Positions 16,468 through 26,900 of a stretch of 64,000 bases of DNA are shown here, piece after piece. A program made the translations under genes and the position numbers. Origin of the DNA: Pedobacter westerhofensis (GTDB lineage: Bacteria; Bacteroidota; Bacteroidia; Sphingobacteriales; Sphingobacteriaceae); assembly GCF_900182595.1 (NCBI RefSeq), contig NZ_FXTN01000004.1, positions 372,001-436,000 on the forward strand. Direction: 5' to 3'. Within the stretch, counting starts at the first letter, position 1. Every line of letters begins with the position of its first letter. The notes under the pieces were generated by a model, which did not search any database, was not told where the DNA came from, and saw only the letters and a list, made by a program, of their open reading frames with translations.

Positions 16468-16998
16468 ATGAAAGACATCACACGCGTACAGTGCCTGCTA
16501 TCAACTGAGGTAGAAGCATTGTTAAATCAGCAAATCAAAAAAGAAGCCCAATCTGCATCAGCATATCTTGCAATGGCATCATGGTGTGATAGTAACGGTT
16601 TTGATTATTCATCTGAATACTTTTTCAAACAATCCGAAGAAGAAAGACAACATCAGCTTAAAATATTCAAATATGTTTTGGATATGGGCGGTTCTGCTAT
16701 CTCTCCGGAAGTAACAAATATACAAACTGAATTCAACTCTTTCAGAGAGGTTTTCGAAGAGGCTTTGGATGCAGAAATCAGCGTTACGCAATCACTGAAA
16801 AACATTGCGGCAAACTGCTACAAAGAGCAGGATTACGTAACTATCGAGTTCTTAAACTGGTTCTTTAAAGAACAACGTGAAGAAGAGTACAAAGCAAGAC
16901 GTGCGCTCGAATTGTTCGACGTGATCGGTGAAGCCGGTACAGGAAGATGGGAAATTGACAAACATGTTAACGACATTAAATACGATAGCGAAGGATAA
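16468..16998 (+). CDS. Ferritin (iron storage)
   Basis: The ATG at 16468 (MKDITRVQCL) is chosen because an earlier in-frame ATG at 16429 lies inside the -7 element. The 176-residue four-helix-bundle protein has ferroxidase ligands E26 (IKKEAQSASAYLAMASWC), E59 and H62 (SEEERQHQ), and a second set in DAEISVTQS and KEQREEE. Length and motifs match prokaryotic FtnA-type ferritin, not heme-binding bacterioferritin. It forms 24-mer cages that oxidise and store iron in the cytoplasm. A strong terminator follows, so it is monocistronic. Confidence 0.93.
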   Translation: MKDITRVQCLLSTEVEALLNQQIKKEAQSASAYLAMASWCDSNGFDYSSEYFFKQSEEERQHQLKIFKYVLDMGGSAISPEVTNIQTEFNSFREVFEEALDAEISVTQSLKNIAANCYKEQDYVTIEFLNWFFKEQREEEYKARRALELFDVIGEAGTGRWEIDKHVNDIKYDSEG

Positions 16999-17017
16999 TC
17001 CAGCTATTATTCTTCAG

Positions 17018-17047
17018 AACCGCTCAATTATATTGAGCGGTTTTTTT
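17018..17047 (+). terminator. Rho-independent terminator of ferritin
   Basis: Perfect 11-bp arms AACCGCTCAAT and ATTGAGCGGTT around loop TAT, followed by seven T. Confidence 0.95.
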
Positions 17048-17262
17048 GTGTCTGAAATTTCGGGGCTTCCCTCAACCCTGGCATGAGCTTCAGGATAAAA
17101 GCTTTACAAAATAATAATACTGATTTCACAATACCAAAGCTGTAGCCTGCCAAATTTTAAGTGTATCAATTAGGTTATGTATGGTTTTTGAAACTAAAAA
17201 TTGAATATCATTGTTATAAATAGATATACATTCTTAAACTAATTTAAAGAAAGATACACAGT

Positions 17263-17724
17263 ATGGGACTATTTGATATTTTTAAGGCAAAAAAAGAAAA
17301 CGAAGCAGGGGACACCAATACTGATCAGCTGATGGTCAATACTGATGAGCTAAACCTTGACGAGCTTTTGGAAATAGCTGTAAAAGAGCCTGTATACAAA
17401 CCTGCATTTTATAAGCGCGTGCTTACAGACGAAATCATAGTAATTTCTATAAATGTGAATGTCTCTGATGGTTATCAGTACCTGGAGGTAGGAACGAGCG
17501 TGGAGCTATATGCGCTGGCTGACGGGACAATCCCGCTGTTTACCACCATAGACCGCATCTTTGACCATGGAGTTGTAAAAGATGACGTAGAATTTCTAAA
17601 GATGAGCGGTGCAGATCTTTTCAGTGTAGCCCAGGGCGAGAAATTCATAGTGAACCCTCACAGTGATTACAAAGTTAAAATCTCGCCAGGCATAGTTCAG
17701 AACCTGCTGGATGGAAGAATCTAA
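17263..17724 (+). CDS. SseB-like protein (SseB N-terminal domain)
   Basis: The 153-residue cytoplasmic protein starts MGLFDIFKAKKE. It contains the SseB N-terminal-type domain: LDELLEIAVKEPVYKPAFYK, a central strand region FTTIDRIFDHG, the Leu-Phe turn GADLFSVAQGEKFIVNPHS and the end ISPGIVQNLL. The VxNPxS signature is typical. SseB-type domains have no well-established biochemical role. It is monocistronic, with a shared terminator after it. Confidence 0.75.
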   Translation: MGLFDIFKAKKENEAGDTNTDQLMVNTDELNLDELLEIAVKEPVYKPAFYKRVLTDEIIVISINVNVSDGYQYLEVGTSVELYALADGTIPLFTTIDRIFDHGVVKDDVEFLKMSGADLFSVAQGEKFIVNPHSDYKVKISPGIVQNLLDGRI

Positions 17725-17733
17725 CATAATCCT

Positions 17734-17771
17734 TAAAAAAAAAGACCATTGATATCAATGGTCTTTTTTTT
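17734..17771. terminator. Bidirectional terminator
   Basis: GACCATTGATATCAATGGTC is a perfect 20-bp palindrome flanked by an A run on the left and a T run on the right, between convergent genes. Confidence 0.95.
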
Positions 17772-17809
17772 GCGAAGCCAGTTCATCTGGCATCGGAAAT
17801 AAATAGTTA

Positions 17810-18817
17810 TTAAGGCTGCGCTTGCTGCTCCTGTGCTTTCTCTTTTTCCTTAGCTGCTGCTTTTTCTTTCTTCCTGAAGAAACCTCGCAGCAGAAAATTA
17901 TGCTGCAGCGCTTCCATATTTTCATCCAGTTTCTTAGTGCTGGATTCCAGGTTAGATACAGTATGTTTCAATCGCGTTCCTGTTGAATCATCATTTAGCA
18001 AAACACCCACCGCATTTTTATCAGAATTCAGTTTCCTACTTGTTGCATTCAGGTTTCCAGTCATTTCAGATGCCGAAGTAGCAGTAGCCTGCAGGCTTTT
18101 TACAGCTGATTTCAGGTTACTGAACACCACTGTGTCGGTTAAGAGCTCTGTAGCCAGCGTACCTTTATTGTTCAGCTTGGAAGTATATTGTGAGATCGCA
18201 GATGTTACTCTTGCGGTAGTAGCAGATGCATTTTCAAGGTTTACTGTCATCTGGCGCAGGCGGTCGGCCATTACAGAGTCGGTAAGCAATGCGCCCAGTG
18301 CACCTTTTCCTTTTACCATTTCAGCACTTACTACCTTAAAGTCAGTGGTGATCGCCAGTATGTTCTTGTTATTGTCCTGCAAAGTCTTCATAATATCGTC
18401 GGGAGCAAGTGCTGCCGCAATATCCAGTCTGTCGCCATCTTCAACCACAGGCGTCTGCGCAGTCCCGCCCACAATCTCCACCATTTTATTACCGATGAAA
18501 CCTTCTGAACCCAGTTTTGCCATCGCATTTTTGTGGATATACTGCTGTGAAGACTTCTCGATATGCAATGTAACCTCAACCTGTGCATTGCCATAAAATT
18601 CAACTTTGCTTACCGTTCCCACTTTAACACCGTTGAAGAAAACATTGTTACCTGCAGTGATACCGTTTACATTGTTAAAGATCGCTTTTAAGGTAATGCT
18701 GCTGACAAAACGTTTTTGTTTACCACCCAGGGTAAGTACACCTGCGATAAAAATAATGACACCAACTACGATGAAAATTCCGACAATAATTGATCTTTTG
18801 TTTTCTGAAGCGCTCAT
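17810..18817 (-). CDS. MlaD/MCE family lipid-transport protein
   Basis: The 335-residue protein has one N-terminal membrane anchor (about 9-31) and an MCE domain (about 37-115: FNNVNGITAGNNVFFNGVKVG, with SEGFIGNKMVEI). A long helical region follows, then a Lys/Glu-rich C-terminus. MCE proteins bind phospholipids in the periplasm and pass them to or from the MlaE/MlaF transporter. The stop of the ATPase gene adjoins its start, so it is the third gene of the operon permease-ATPase-MCE. The direction of transport is not known. Confidence 0.9.
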   Translation of the reverse strand: MSASENKRSIIVGIFIVVGVIIFIAGVLTLGGKQKRFVSSITLKAIFNNVNGITAGNNVFFNGVKVGTVSKVEFYGNAQVEVTLHIEKSSQQYIHKNAMAKLGSEGFIGNKMVEIVGGTAQTPVVEDGDRLDIAAALAPDDIMKTLQDNNKNILAITTDFKVVSAEMVKGKGALGALLTDSVMADRLRQMTVNLENASATTARVTSAISQYTSKLNNKGTLATELLTDTVVFSNLKSAVKSLQATATSASEMTGNLNATSRKLNSDKNAVGVLLNDDSTGTRLKHTVSNLESSTKKLDENMEALQHNFLLRGFFRKKEKAAAKEKEKAQEQQAQP

Positions 18818-19591
18818 TTATGCTGTAAAATTATAATTGTAAAAAGATTGAACACGGGAATCCTCACTCGCAAAGACCTCCTCAAAGGTACCCTGAATAG
18901 CAAACTGCCCATCCAGTAGCATAGCAATTCTGTCGCCAGTTTCCTTGGCGCAGGTTAAATCATGTGTAATGATGATCGCCGTGGTTTTATATTTCTCCTG
19001 AACTTCGTTGATCAGGTTATTGATTTCTATACATGTAATAGGGTCAAGTCCGGCTGTCGGCTCATCATATAACATGATCTCCGGCCTCAAAATTAACGTC
19101 CTGGCAATACCAATCCGCTTGCGCTGCCCGCCTGATAGTTCAGAAGGCATCTGCTCGATGGTCTGCAGCAAGCCAACCGCATCCAGTACACTTTCTACCT
19201 CATCATTGATCTGGCTTCGTGACAGGTTCCGCGAATTGCGTACCAGTGGGAACTCCAGGTTCTGGCGTACAGTCATACTATCATATAAGGCGCTGTTCTG
19301 AAAAGAAAAGCCCACTTTAAGTCTCAGGGCCATCAGCTCTCTGGTTGGCAAATTTGCCACTTCTTCACCAAGAACCTTCACCATGCCCTGATCGGGAAGG
19401 AGCAGGCCGGAAATGATTTTGATCAGTACTGACTTACCTGTTCCGGAACGGCCAAGTACCACAAGGTTCTCGCCTTTATATACATCAAGGTCAACACCCC
19501 GCAGGATATGCAGGTCGCCGAATGCTTTTTGTAATCCCCTGATAGAAATCACAGGGTTATTTTTGTCTATTGCTTTCTGTTCTTTTATCAT
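18818..19591 (-). CDS. MlaF-type ABC transporter ATP-binding protein
   Basis: The 257-residue ATPase has Walker A GRSGTGKS (47-54), Q-loop (FSFQNSALYDSMTVRQN region), signature LSGGQRKR, Walker B IMLYDEPTAGLDP and the H-loop ITHDL. It powers the MCE lipid transporter with the permease upstream and the MCE protein downstream. Spacing is 6 bases after the permease and 0 before the MCE gene. Confidence 0.93.
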   Translation of the reverse strand: MIKEQKAIDKNNPVISIRGLQKAFGDLHILRGVDLDVYKGENLVVLGRSGTGKSVLIKIISGLLLPDQGMVKVLGEEVANLPTRELMALRLKVGFSFQNSALYDSMTVRQNLEFPLVRNSRNLSRSQINDEVESVLDAVGLLQTIEQMPSELSGGQRKRIGIARTLILRPEIMLYDEPTAGLDPITCIEINNLINEVQEKYKTTAIIITHDLTCAKETGDRIAMLLDGQFAIQGTFEEVFASEDSRVQSFYNYNFTA

Positions 19592-19597
19592 GATCGC

Positions 19598-20404
19598 TTA
19601 ACGGAACGCATTTACTATTGCTACAATAACAATTTCCTCCACAAAAATCAGGAACATGGCGGCTACCACGGCAGAGTTGGCTGCTTTACCTACACCTTCA
19701 GTTCCTTTACTGGAATTGTAACCACAGTAACATCCTACCAAACCAATGGTAAAACCAAAAACTGTTGATTTAAACGAGGTACTAAAGAGATCCAGGAAAC
19801 TGAGTGATTCAAACACCTGCGAGAAAAACATGGCAAAACTGGTCTGTTCATGACTGTGCACACTTAGAAATCCTCCCATCAGGGCTACAAAGGCAGTATA
19901 CATCACCAGCAAGGGTATCATGAAAGTAGTGGCCAGTATCCTGGTTACGACCAGATATTTAAAGGGGTTCGTGGCCGATACTTCCATCGCATCGATCTGC
20001 TCGGTTACTTTCATTGATCCCAGCTCCGCACCCATATTGGAACCTACTTTTCCTGCGGCAATCAATGCAGTTACCAAAGGCGCAAGTGCGCGGACTATAG
20101 CGATAGAAATCAGTGAGGGAATCCAGGAGGTGGCACCAAAGTTGGCCAGAGATGGCCTTGACTGGTCCGTAAATACCACTCCGGTAATAAAGCCCGTAAG
20201 GGAAATCAGCGGCAGTGACTTGTAACCTACCTCATAACACTGGTGAATGATCTCTTTAAATTCGTAAGGAGGCATGAACACCTCCTTGAAAAACCGTAGT
20301 ATAAATTTATAAATCTCGTAAACCTCTAAAAACAAACTGTCCAGTTTCTTGGATAAGACATATTTTGTGGGCTGTATATTGGGATTGTCTGTGTTAGGAT
20401 CCAT
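19598..20404 (-). CDS. MlaE-type ABC transporter permease
   Basis: The start at ATG 20404 (MDPNTDNP) is preferred over a TTG seven codons upstream, which sits beside the -7 element. The 268-residue MlaE-family permease has an N-terminal amphipathic interface helix, about five membrane helices, the conserved LPLISLTGFITGVVFTDQ and the GAELGSMKVTEQIDAMEVS coupling helix. It is the membrane part of the MCE lipid transporter and first gene of the operon. Confidence 0.92.
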   Translation of the reverse strand: MDPNTDNPNIQPTKYVLSKKLDSLFLEVYEIYKFILRFFKEVFMPPYEFKEIIHQCYEVGYKSLPLISLTGFITGVVFTDQSRPSLANFGATSWIPSLISIAIVRALAPLVTALIAAGKVGSNMGAELGSMKVTEQIDAMEVSATNPFKYLVVTRILATTFMIPLLVMYTAFVALMGGFLSVHSHEQTSFAMFFSQVFESLSFLDLFSTSFKSTVFGFTIGLVGCYCGYNSSKGTEGVGKAANSAVVAAMFLIFVEEIVIVAIVNAFR

Positions 20405-20422
20405 TCGTTGTGATTGATGCGC

Positions 20423-20430
20423 CAAATATA
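20423..20430 (-). promoter_or_regulatory. -7 element of the MCE operon
   Basis: In minus-strand sense it reads TATATTTG, an exact TAnnTTTG match, with a predicted start about 14 bases before ATG 20404. Confidence 0.5.
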
Positions 20431-20624
20431 ATTTAAATCATCATTATATTTATTCTATATTAAGAAAGCGACAAAACACGAAAATTGTTTTTGTTTTATG
20501 CTGACTAAATACGCATTTTGGTCAAATGTAAGATATCATGAAGGATTAGCCAATCCGGCATCCTAAAATGACAAAATAATGATGTGTTAAAAATAATATT
20601 GCTACCTTTTAAAAATTTATACCT

Positions 20625-21305
20625 ATGAACAAGCCAAAAAGCATACTCAAAACTATCCTGCTAGGATTAGTACTGGTTTCTGCGACAGCAATGAACGCTT
20701 CAGCCCAGGAGAAACCGCCCTTTTGGGACGATGTAAATGCAATCAAAGCATACGACAAAATCTATGCGCCGCCGGCAAACCCTATTTTGTTTATCGGCAG
20801 TTCTTCAATTCGCCTTTGGGTTGATTTTACAAAGACCTTTAAGAATTATACCGTGCTTAACCGTGCGATAGGAGGTGCCGTAACCACGGATGCAGACCTT
20901 TACCTCAAAGATCTCGTATTTCCATACCATCCCAAACAACTGGTGATCTATGTTGGAGAAAACGATCTGCTTAAAGCACCCGATGCTACAACAGTTTTTA
21001 ACGACTTTAAAAAACTATACGGGGATATCAGGGCGGAACTTCCCAATACTCCTATAGTATATATATCTATCAAAGGAAGTCCTTCAAGAAAACAATACCA
21101 GGCAAAGGCGATTGAGGCCAACCGTTTGATCAGTGCCTATATAAAAGGACAGCAACAGATCACTTTTGTGGATGTTTACCATCCTATGCTCGATAAAAAT
21201 GGAGAGATGCAGCCGGGCCTGTTCAAACAGGATATGCTGCACATGAATGCCTCGGGCTACGCGATCTGGAATAAGCTTGTGCTACCCCTGCTGATCAAAG
21301 ATTAA
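20625..21305 (+). CDS. Secreted SGNH/GDSL-family hydrolase
   Basis: The 226-residue protein has a signal peptide (1-28, ending NASAQ). SGNH blocks follow: nucleophile Ser in ILFIGSSSIRLW (block I), Gly in RAIGGAVTTD, Asn in YVGENDLL (block III) and the Asp/His pair in QDMLHMNASGY (block V). This is a complete esterase or acetylhydrolase active site; carbohydrate esters or lipids are likely substrates, acting in the periplasm or outside. It is a single gene with a bidirectional terminator after it. Confidence 0.9.
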   Translation: MNKPKSILKTILLGLVLVSATAMNASAQEKPPFWDDVNAIKAYDKIYAPPANPILFIGSSSIRLWVDFTKTFKNYTVLNRAIGGAVTTDADLYLKDLVFPYHPKQLVIYVGENDLLKAPDATTVFNDFKKLYGDIRAELPNTPIVYISIKGSPSRKQYQAKAIEANRLISAYIKGQQQITFVDVYHPMLDKNGEMQPGLFKQDMLHMNASGYAIWNKLVLPLLIKD

Positions 21306-21349
21306 ATTCCCGGCAATCAATCTGCCTGGGGCCGCTTGAGGCCGGTAAT

Positions 21350-21381
21350 ATGACAAGCACAGAATAATCTGTGCTTGTCAT
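21350..21381. terminator. Bidirectional terminator
   Basis: Perfect 14-bp arms ATGACAAGCACAGA and TCTGTGCTTGTCAT around loop ATAA, between convergent genes. Its right edge touches the stop codon of the DoxX-like gene. Confidence 0.9.
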
Positions 21382-21779
21382 TATAATCTCAGCGCATAAT
21401 CAAAGGATGCACGATTGTAAATGAGATACCTGTATAATACCACCAGATATGCCCCGTACACTACCTGTATAAACACATTCTCCCAGGATTCTATCAGGGA
21501 AGAGCCAAAAATAAGCATCAGTATCAGGATCAGCCCAAGCAGGATCCCGGACCTCGTAAACAGGCCAATCAAAATTAAAATGCCGACAATCAGCTCCAGT
21601 ACAGGCAGTACATAGCCAAATGCCTGCACGAGCGGTTCAGGTAAAAATGTCCTGCTGAACAGATTTGCCATCCACTGACTAAACGCTTCCAGCTTGGGCA
21701 AGCGCGCTAAACCATGTCCAAAAAAACTCAGGCCTATAGGCAGACGGGCAAGGAAGTAGCTGAATTCTTCATTTTTCAT
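21381..21779 (-). CDS. DoxX family membrane protein
   Basis: The 132-residue protein has four membrane helices and the DoxX pattern: LARLPIGLSFFGHGLARLP near the N-terminus, FGYVLPVLELIVGILILIGLF in the middle and a Tyr-rich fourth helix. DoxX-type proteins are linked to redox and oxidative-stress functions in the membrane; the reaction is not settled. It is a single gene. Confidence 0.85.
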   Translation of the reverse strand: MKNEEFSYFLARLPIGLSFFGHGLARLPKLEAFSQWMANLFSRTFLPEPLVQAFGYVLPVLELIVGILILIGLFTRSGILLGLILILMLIFGSSLIESWENVFIQVVYGAYLVVLYRYLIYNRASFDYALRL

Positions 21780-22018
21780 AAGCTCAATTTTTATCTAAAT
21801 ATAACAAGATCCGGTCTGCTTCCGCAGAACATCAGGCCCATAATGATAACCGCCCTGTAAAAAACAGGATTCGTCGGTAGATTCTATATCCTCGTCTAAT
21901 ATGACTTTGGCTGCAGTAAATATTTGGTTCTTTTGGTGTAACAGTTGTATTACCATCAGGCAAAAAAGGGAAAGTGGCACAGTTATGATCAATGTGCTGG
22001 GATATATCAATATGTTTG

Positions 22019-22036
22019 TTTAACAATTATGTTAAA
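22019..22036. promoter_or_regulatory. 18-bp palindrome upstream of TetR gene
   Basis: TTTAACA-ATTA-TGTTAAA has perfect 7-bp arms and ends 25 bases before the TetR ATG. It is the likely autoregulatory operator. Confidence 0.5.
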
Positions 22037-22061
22037 TACTAATATCAAACAATAATAAACA

Positions 22062-22652
22062 ATGGCAGTAAGAGATACCGGAACAGAACAGTTAATCAAG
22101 GATACCGCCAAGCGGATCTTTTTCCGCGAAGGAAAGTTCCATGCTACCACACAGGATATTGCTGACGCGGCAGGGGTGAACCGTACCCTGGTCCATTATT
22201 ATTTCCGTTCAAGAGATATTCTTTTTGAACAGGTAGTGAAAGAGGCCAAAGACGAGCTTCACCAGACCCTTGACAAAACACTGGCCGCCAAACTCAGCTT
22301 TAAAGACAAACTGAAAAAGATGATTGATGTGTTTATGGATGAAACAATGGCCTTTCCTTATCGTGAGCTCTTTGTGATCACCGAGAACAAGAGGCACGAT
22401 AAGCAGGAAATAGACCTGATACATGATACACATGTGAAGCCCTTCCTGGCAGAGATTAAAACAGAGATCCTGGCGGGGAACATCACCACCACCAACGATC
22501 CGCGGCAATTTATGATGAGCCTGTTTTCGCTCATGGCCTATCCGGTACTTGCAGAATCTCTGAATAAAACGTTTTTAAAAATCAGTGATACAGAATTTCC
22601 AAAAATGATGAAACAGCGCAGGCAAATCATTTTTGACATGCTTTACAGATAA
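22062..22652 (+). CDS. TetR/AcrR family regulator of the RND pump
   Basis: The 196-residue protein has the TetR HTH at about 10-55 (AKRIFFREGKFHATTQDIAD, then VNRTLVHYYFRSRD) and a helical ligand domain. It lies 103 bases upstream of, and in line with, a complete RND efflux operon, a standard arrangement for a local repressor of multidrug efflux. Confidence 0.9.
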   Translation: MAVRDTGTEQLIKDTAKRIFFREGKFHATTQDIADAAGVNRTLVHYYFRSRDILFEQVVKEAKDELHQTLDKTLAAKLSFKDKLKKMIDVFMDETMAFPYRELFVITENKRHDKQEIDLIHDTHVKPFLAEIKTEILAGNITTTNDPRQFMMSLFSLMAYPVLAESLNKTFLKISDTEFPKMMKQRRQIIFDMLYR

Positions 22653-22755
22653 CATGATATGATCCGAAGATAGTTTGCGATCGTATTCCCTTATAAACTA
22701 ACAATTTAAATGATATAATTACCCTTATACAAGCCCAGAAGTAGAAAACACACAT

Positions 22756-23922
22756 ATGAAGACGAACATAAAAACAGGACTGCTGTTCCTGGCAGGAATC
22801 ACCCTCGCCTCATGCGGAGGAAGCAATAAAGAAGATGCAGCTAAGGCAGCTGCCGCCCCACAGGTGCAGGAATACAAAGTGGTTACCCTTCAGCCCAGAT
22901 CAGCAACCCTCAATACAGACTTTCCTGCAAGCATACAGGGTCAGGAGAACATTGAGATCAGGCCCAGGATTGAAGGTTACATTGAAAAAATATATGTGGA
23001 TGAAGGTGCCGTAGTGAAAAAAGGCCAGCCGCTCTTTAAAATCAATGACCCGCAATATGAACAGGCCGTACGTACAGCACAGGCAGGAATTAAAACTGCA
23101 CAGGCACAGGTAAGTACAGCAAAACTGGCGGTAGTAAAAGTTACGCCACTGGTACAGAAAGAGATCGTAAGTAAATATGAGCTTGAATCTGCCCAGTATA
23201 GTTACGACTCTGCATTGGCGAGCCTTGCACAAGCCAGGGCAGCCCTGGTGAATGCACAAACGAACTTAAGTTACACCACAGTGACCAGTCCGGTAAACGG
23301 AGTTGTAGGTTCGATCCCTTTCCGCCTGGGAAGCCTGGTAAACTCCAGTACTACAGATCCGCTGACAACCGTATCAAGCATTGGCAATGTATATGCTTAT
23401 TTCGCGCTGAATGAAAAGCTGCTCCTTGAATTTACAAAAGACAGCACAGGAACATCCTTTTCGCAGAAAATTGCAAAACTGCCAAAGGTATCACTGCTGC
23501 TGGCCGACGGATCACTGTATAAGGAACAGGGACGTATAGAAACTGTAAACGGCCTGATCAATACCGCTACAGGTTCTGCCAACATCCGCGCACGTTTTTC
23601 AAACCCTCAGGGTGTGATCAGAAGTGGTAGCAGTACCACTGTAAGGCTTCCAAATGCAGTAAAAGATGCATTGCTGATCCCTCAGAGTGCTACTTTTGAA
23701 CTGCAGGATAAGCGTTTTGCAGTAGTAGTGGATAAAGAAGGCAAAACTAAAACCGTATCTATCACCGTCATGGAGAATACTCCTGGTAACTACTATATCG
23801 TGGAAAGCGGACTAAAAGCGGGCGACCAGGTTGCACTGGAAGGTGTATCTACTTTAAAAGATGGCACCCAGATCAAGGCAAACGTACAGCAGCCGGATGC
23901 TATTTATGCAGACTTAAAATAA
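22756..23922 (+). CDS. RND efflux periplasmic adaptor (membrane-fusion lipoprotein)
   Basis: The 388-residue protein has a lipoprotein signal with lipobox LASC (Cys20). HlyD/AcrA-type lipoyl halves follow: IEIRPRIEGYIEKIYVDEGA at about 71-90 and YTTVTSPVNGVVGSIPF around 177-193. A coiled-coil hairpin lies between them, then beta-barrel and membrane-proximal domains. It bridges the RND permease to the outer-membrane channel. It is the first gene of the pump operon, 6 bases before the permease. Confidence 0.93.
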   Translation: MKTNIKTGLLFLAGITLASCGGSNKEDAAKAAAAPQVQEYKVVTLQPRSATLNTDFPASIQGQENIEIRPRIEGYIEKIYVDEGAVVKKGQPLFKINDPQYEQAVRTAQAGIKTAQAQVSTAKLAVVKVTPLVQKEIVSKYELESAQYSYDSALASLAQARAALVNAQTNLSYTTVTSPVNGVVGSIPFRLGSLVNSSTTDPLTTVSSIGNVYAYFALNEKLLLEFTKDSTGTSFSQKIAKLPKVSLLLADGSLYKEQGRIETVNGLINTATGSANIRARFSNPQGVIRSGSSTTVRLPNAVKDALLIPQSATFELQDKRFAVVVDKEGKTKTVSITVMENTPGNYYIVESGLKAGDQVALEGVSTLKDGTQIKANVQQPDAIYADLK

Positions 23923-23928
23923 GAGCAG

Positions 23929-26900
23929 ATGTTTAAAATATTCATACAGAGACCAGTTCTCTCCACGGTGATCTCAGTGATCATCGTTATTCTGGGTGTC
24001 CTCGGGCTCATCTCGCTGCCAATTGCGCAGTACCCCGATATTGCACCTCCCACGGTAAACGTTGCCGCTTCCTATACAGGGGCAAATGCCGATGTGGTTT
24101 TAAAAAGTATTATTATCCCACTTGAAGAGCAGATCAATGGGGTGGAGAACATGACCTACATGACCTCCACCGCAACGAATGACGGTGCAGCAAGCATCAA
24201 GATCTTCTTTAAAGTGGGTACAGACCCGGATCTTGCCGCGGTAAACGTACAAAACAGGGTGTCAAGGGCAACCAGTTTGCTGCCCTCTGAAGTAACACAG
24301 GCAGGGGTAACGGTTACCAAAAGCCAGAGCAGTAACCTGCTGATCTTCTCATTATATAGTGAGGATAAAACTTATGACCAGACCTTTTTGCAGAATTATG
24401 CCAAGATCAACCTTGTACCTGCCATCCAAAGGGTAACCGGCGTAGGAGATGCAACCGTTTTCGGATCAAAGGATTATTCGATGCGTATCTGGCTAAAACC
24501 GGATATCATGCAGCAGTACAGCCTGATCCCAAGCGATATCTCTGCTGTACTCGCAGAACAGAACATCGAGGCGGCTCCGGGTAAGTTCGGTGAAAACAGT
24601 AACCAGTCTTTTCAGTATGTAATTAAATACAAAGGCCGTTTGGTGCAGCCCGCCGAGTTTGAAAATATGATTATCAAATCCGTAGGCCAGGGACAGGTGT
24701 TACGCCTGAAAGATGTAGCCAGGGTAGAACTGGGCGCATTAACGTACTCCTCGACGATCAATATGAACGGGCAGGAATCGGTAGGTATGGCGATCAGCCA
24801 GACCCCGGGCTCCAACGCAAGGGACGTGATCAATAATTCCAAAAAGATTATTGAAGAAGCTTCAAAAACTTTCCCCAAAGGGATTAAATACACCTACCTG
24901 GTAGATGTGAATGAAAACCTGGATGCCTCAATTGAAAAAGTAATCCATACGCTGATCGAAGCATTTATCCTCGTGTTTATCGTGGTATTTATCTTCCTGC
25001 AGGACTTCAGGTCTACTTTAGTTCCGGCTATTGCGGTTCCGGTGGCAATTGTGGGTACCTTCTTTTTCCTGAACCTGTTTGGTTTTACGATCAACCTGCT
25101 GACGCTGTTTGCGCTTGTACTGGCTATCGGTATTGTAGTGGATGATGCGATTGTGGTAGTTGAGGCCGTCCATGCGAAACTGGATCATGGTTATAAATCA
25201 GCGAAGAAAGCTACCATCGATGCCATGAACGAAATTTCCGGTGCGATTATTTCCATTACGCTGGTGATGGCCGCGGTATTTATCCCGGTAACTTTTATCA
25301 CCGGATCTACCGGGGTTTTCTATAAGCAGTTTGGTGTAACACTGGCAGTGGCAATTATCCTATCAGCCGTAAACGCATTGACCTTAAGTCCGGCACTGTG
25401 TGCATTGCTGTTAAAACCGCATGCTGATGACCATAAACATCAAAGCTTTATACAGCGTTTTTATACGGCATTTAATGTTGCTTTTGACAATATCACCAAT
25501 AAATACAAACGCTCGGTACAGTTCCTTTCTGTTAAAAAATGGATCGTGCTGGGTGCAGTGGCGATAGCCGGAGCAGGTTTATTCTATATGATGAAAACCA
25601 CGCCTTCTGCCTTTGTGCCCTCAGAAGATCAGGGAACAATTTTTGCCAATATCAGTTTGCCGCCATCTTCTTCGATGGAACGTACAACGGAGTTATCGAA
25701 ACAGGTGGACAGCATTGCGCATACGATTCCTGAAGTAAGCAATACCTTACGTATCGTTGGGCAGAACTTTGTGGCTGGTGCGGGTAGTGCCTATAGTATG
25801 GTAATTGTGCGTCTCAAAACGTGGGACCAGCGGAAAAGAACGGTAGATGATGTGGTGGGCGACCTGTTCAAAAAGACAGGCAGCATACGCGGTGCAAGTA
25901 TCTTCTTTATATCGCCGCCAACCATCCAGGGTTTTGGCCAGAGTGGTGGTTTTGAGTTCCAGCTGCAGGATAAAACTGCGCACAGCACGGCCGACTTCTT
26001 TAAAGTGAATAATGAGTTCCTGGCTAAACTGGCCCAAAGAAAAGAGATCCAGTATGCACAAACTTCTTTCAATCCCAACTTCCCTCAATACATGATGGAC
26101 GTAGACCTGGAGAAAGCCAAAGAAGCGGGAGTAACGGTGAACATGATCCTTCAGACCATGCAGGGTTATTACGGAGGTTTATATGCTTCAAACTACAACC
26201 AGTTTGGCAAGCAGTACCGCGTGATGGTGCAGGCTTCTGAAGAATACAGGATGAACCCTGAAGGGCTGAGCAAGATATTTGTCCGCAATACCGCAGGGGC
26301 GATGGCACCAATAACGGAGTTCATTAAAATGCGCAGGGTATTCGGCCCGGAATCTATTTCCAGGTTTAACCTCTTCAGCTCAATTGCGATCACGGGTGCA
26401 CCTAACGTAGGCTTCAGTTCCGGTGATGCTATTAAAGCTATCCAGGAAGTGGCTACTTCACTGCCTGCAGGTTATGGATACGAATTCTCGGGCCTGACCA
26501 GGGAGGAGCTGGCATCAGGCAGTGAAACAGTATTTATCTTTATCCTCTGCCTGGTTTTCGTGTACTTCTTGCTGAGTGCACAATATGAAAGTTATATTCT
26601 TCCATTTGCAGTACTGCTGGCGATTCCATTCGGACTTGCAGGGGCATACCTGTTCTCGATCATCTTTAAACTGAACAGTAATATCTATCTGCAGATCTCG
26701 CTGATCATGCTTATCGGTTTGCTTGCCAAAAACGGGATCCTGATTGTAGAGTTTGCGCTGGAAAGAAGAAGGAACGGGATGCCAATCGTGGAATCTGCAA
26801 TTGAAGGTGCTGTGGCGCGTTTAAGGCCGATCCTGATGACATCCTTTGCATTCATCTTTGGGCTTGTGCCCCTGATGTTCTCCAGCGGAGCGGGTGCAGT

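Noticed and set aside
17937-18596. 219-residue plus-strand frame opposite the MCE gene
   Set aside because: It is the shadow of a well-supported MCE-domain gene with intact operon spacing.
21795-22010. 71-residue minus-strand frame upstream of TetR
   Set aside because: No family pattern, no promoter element, and competing frames of similar length overlap it.
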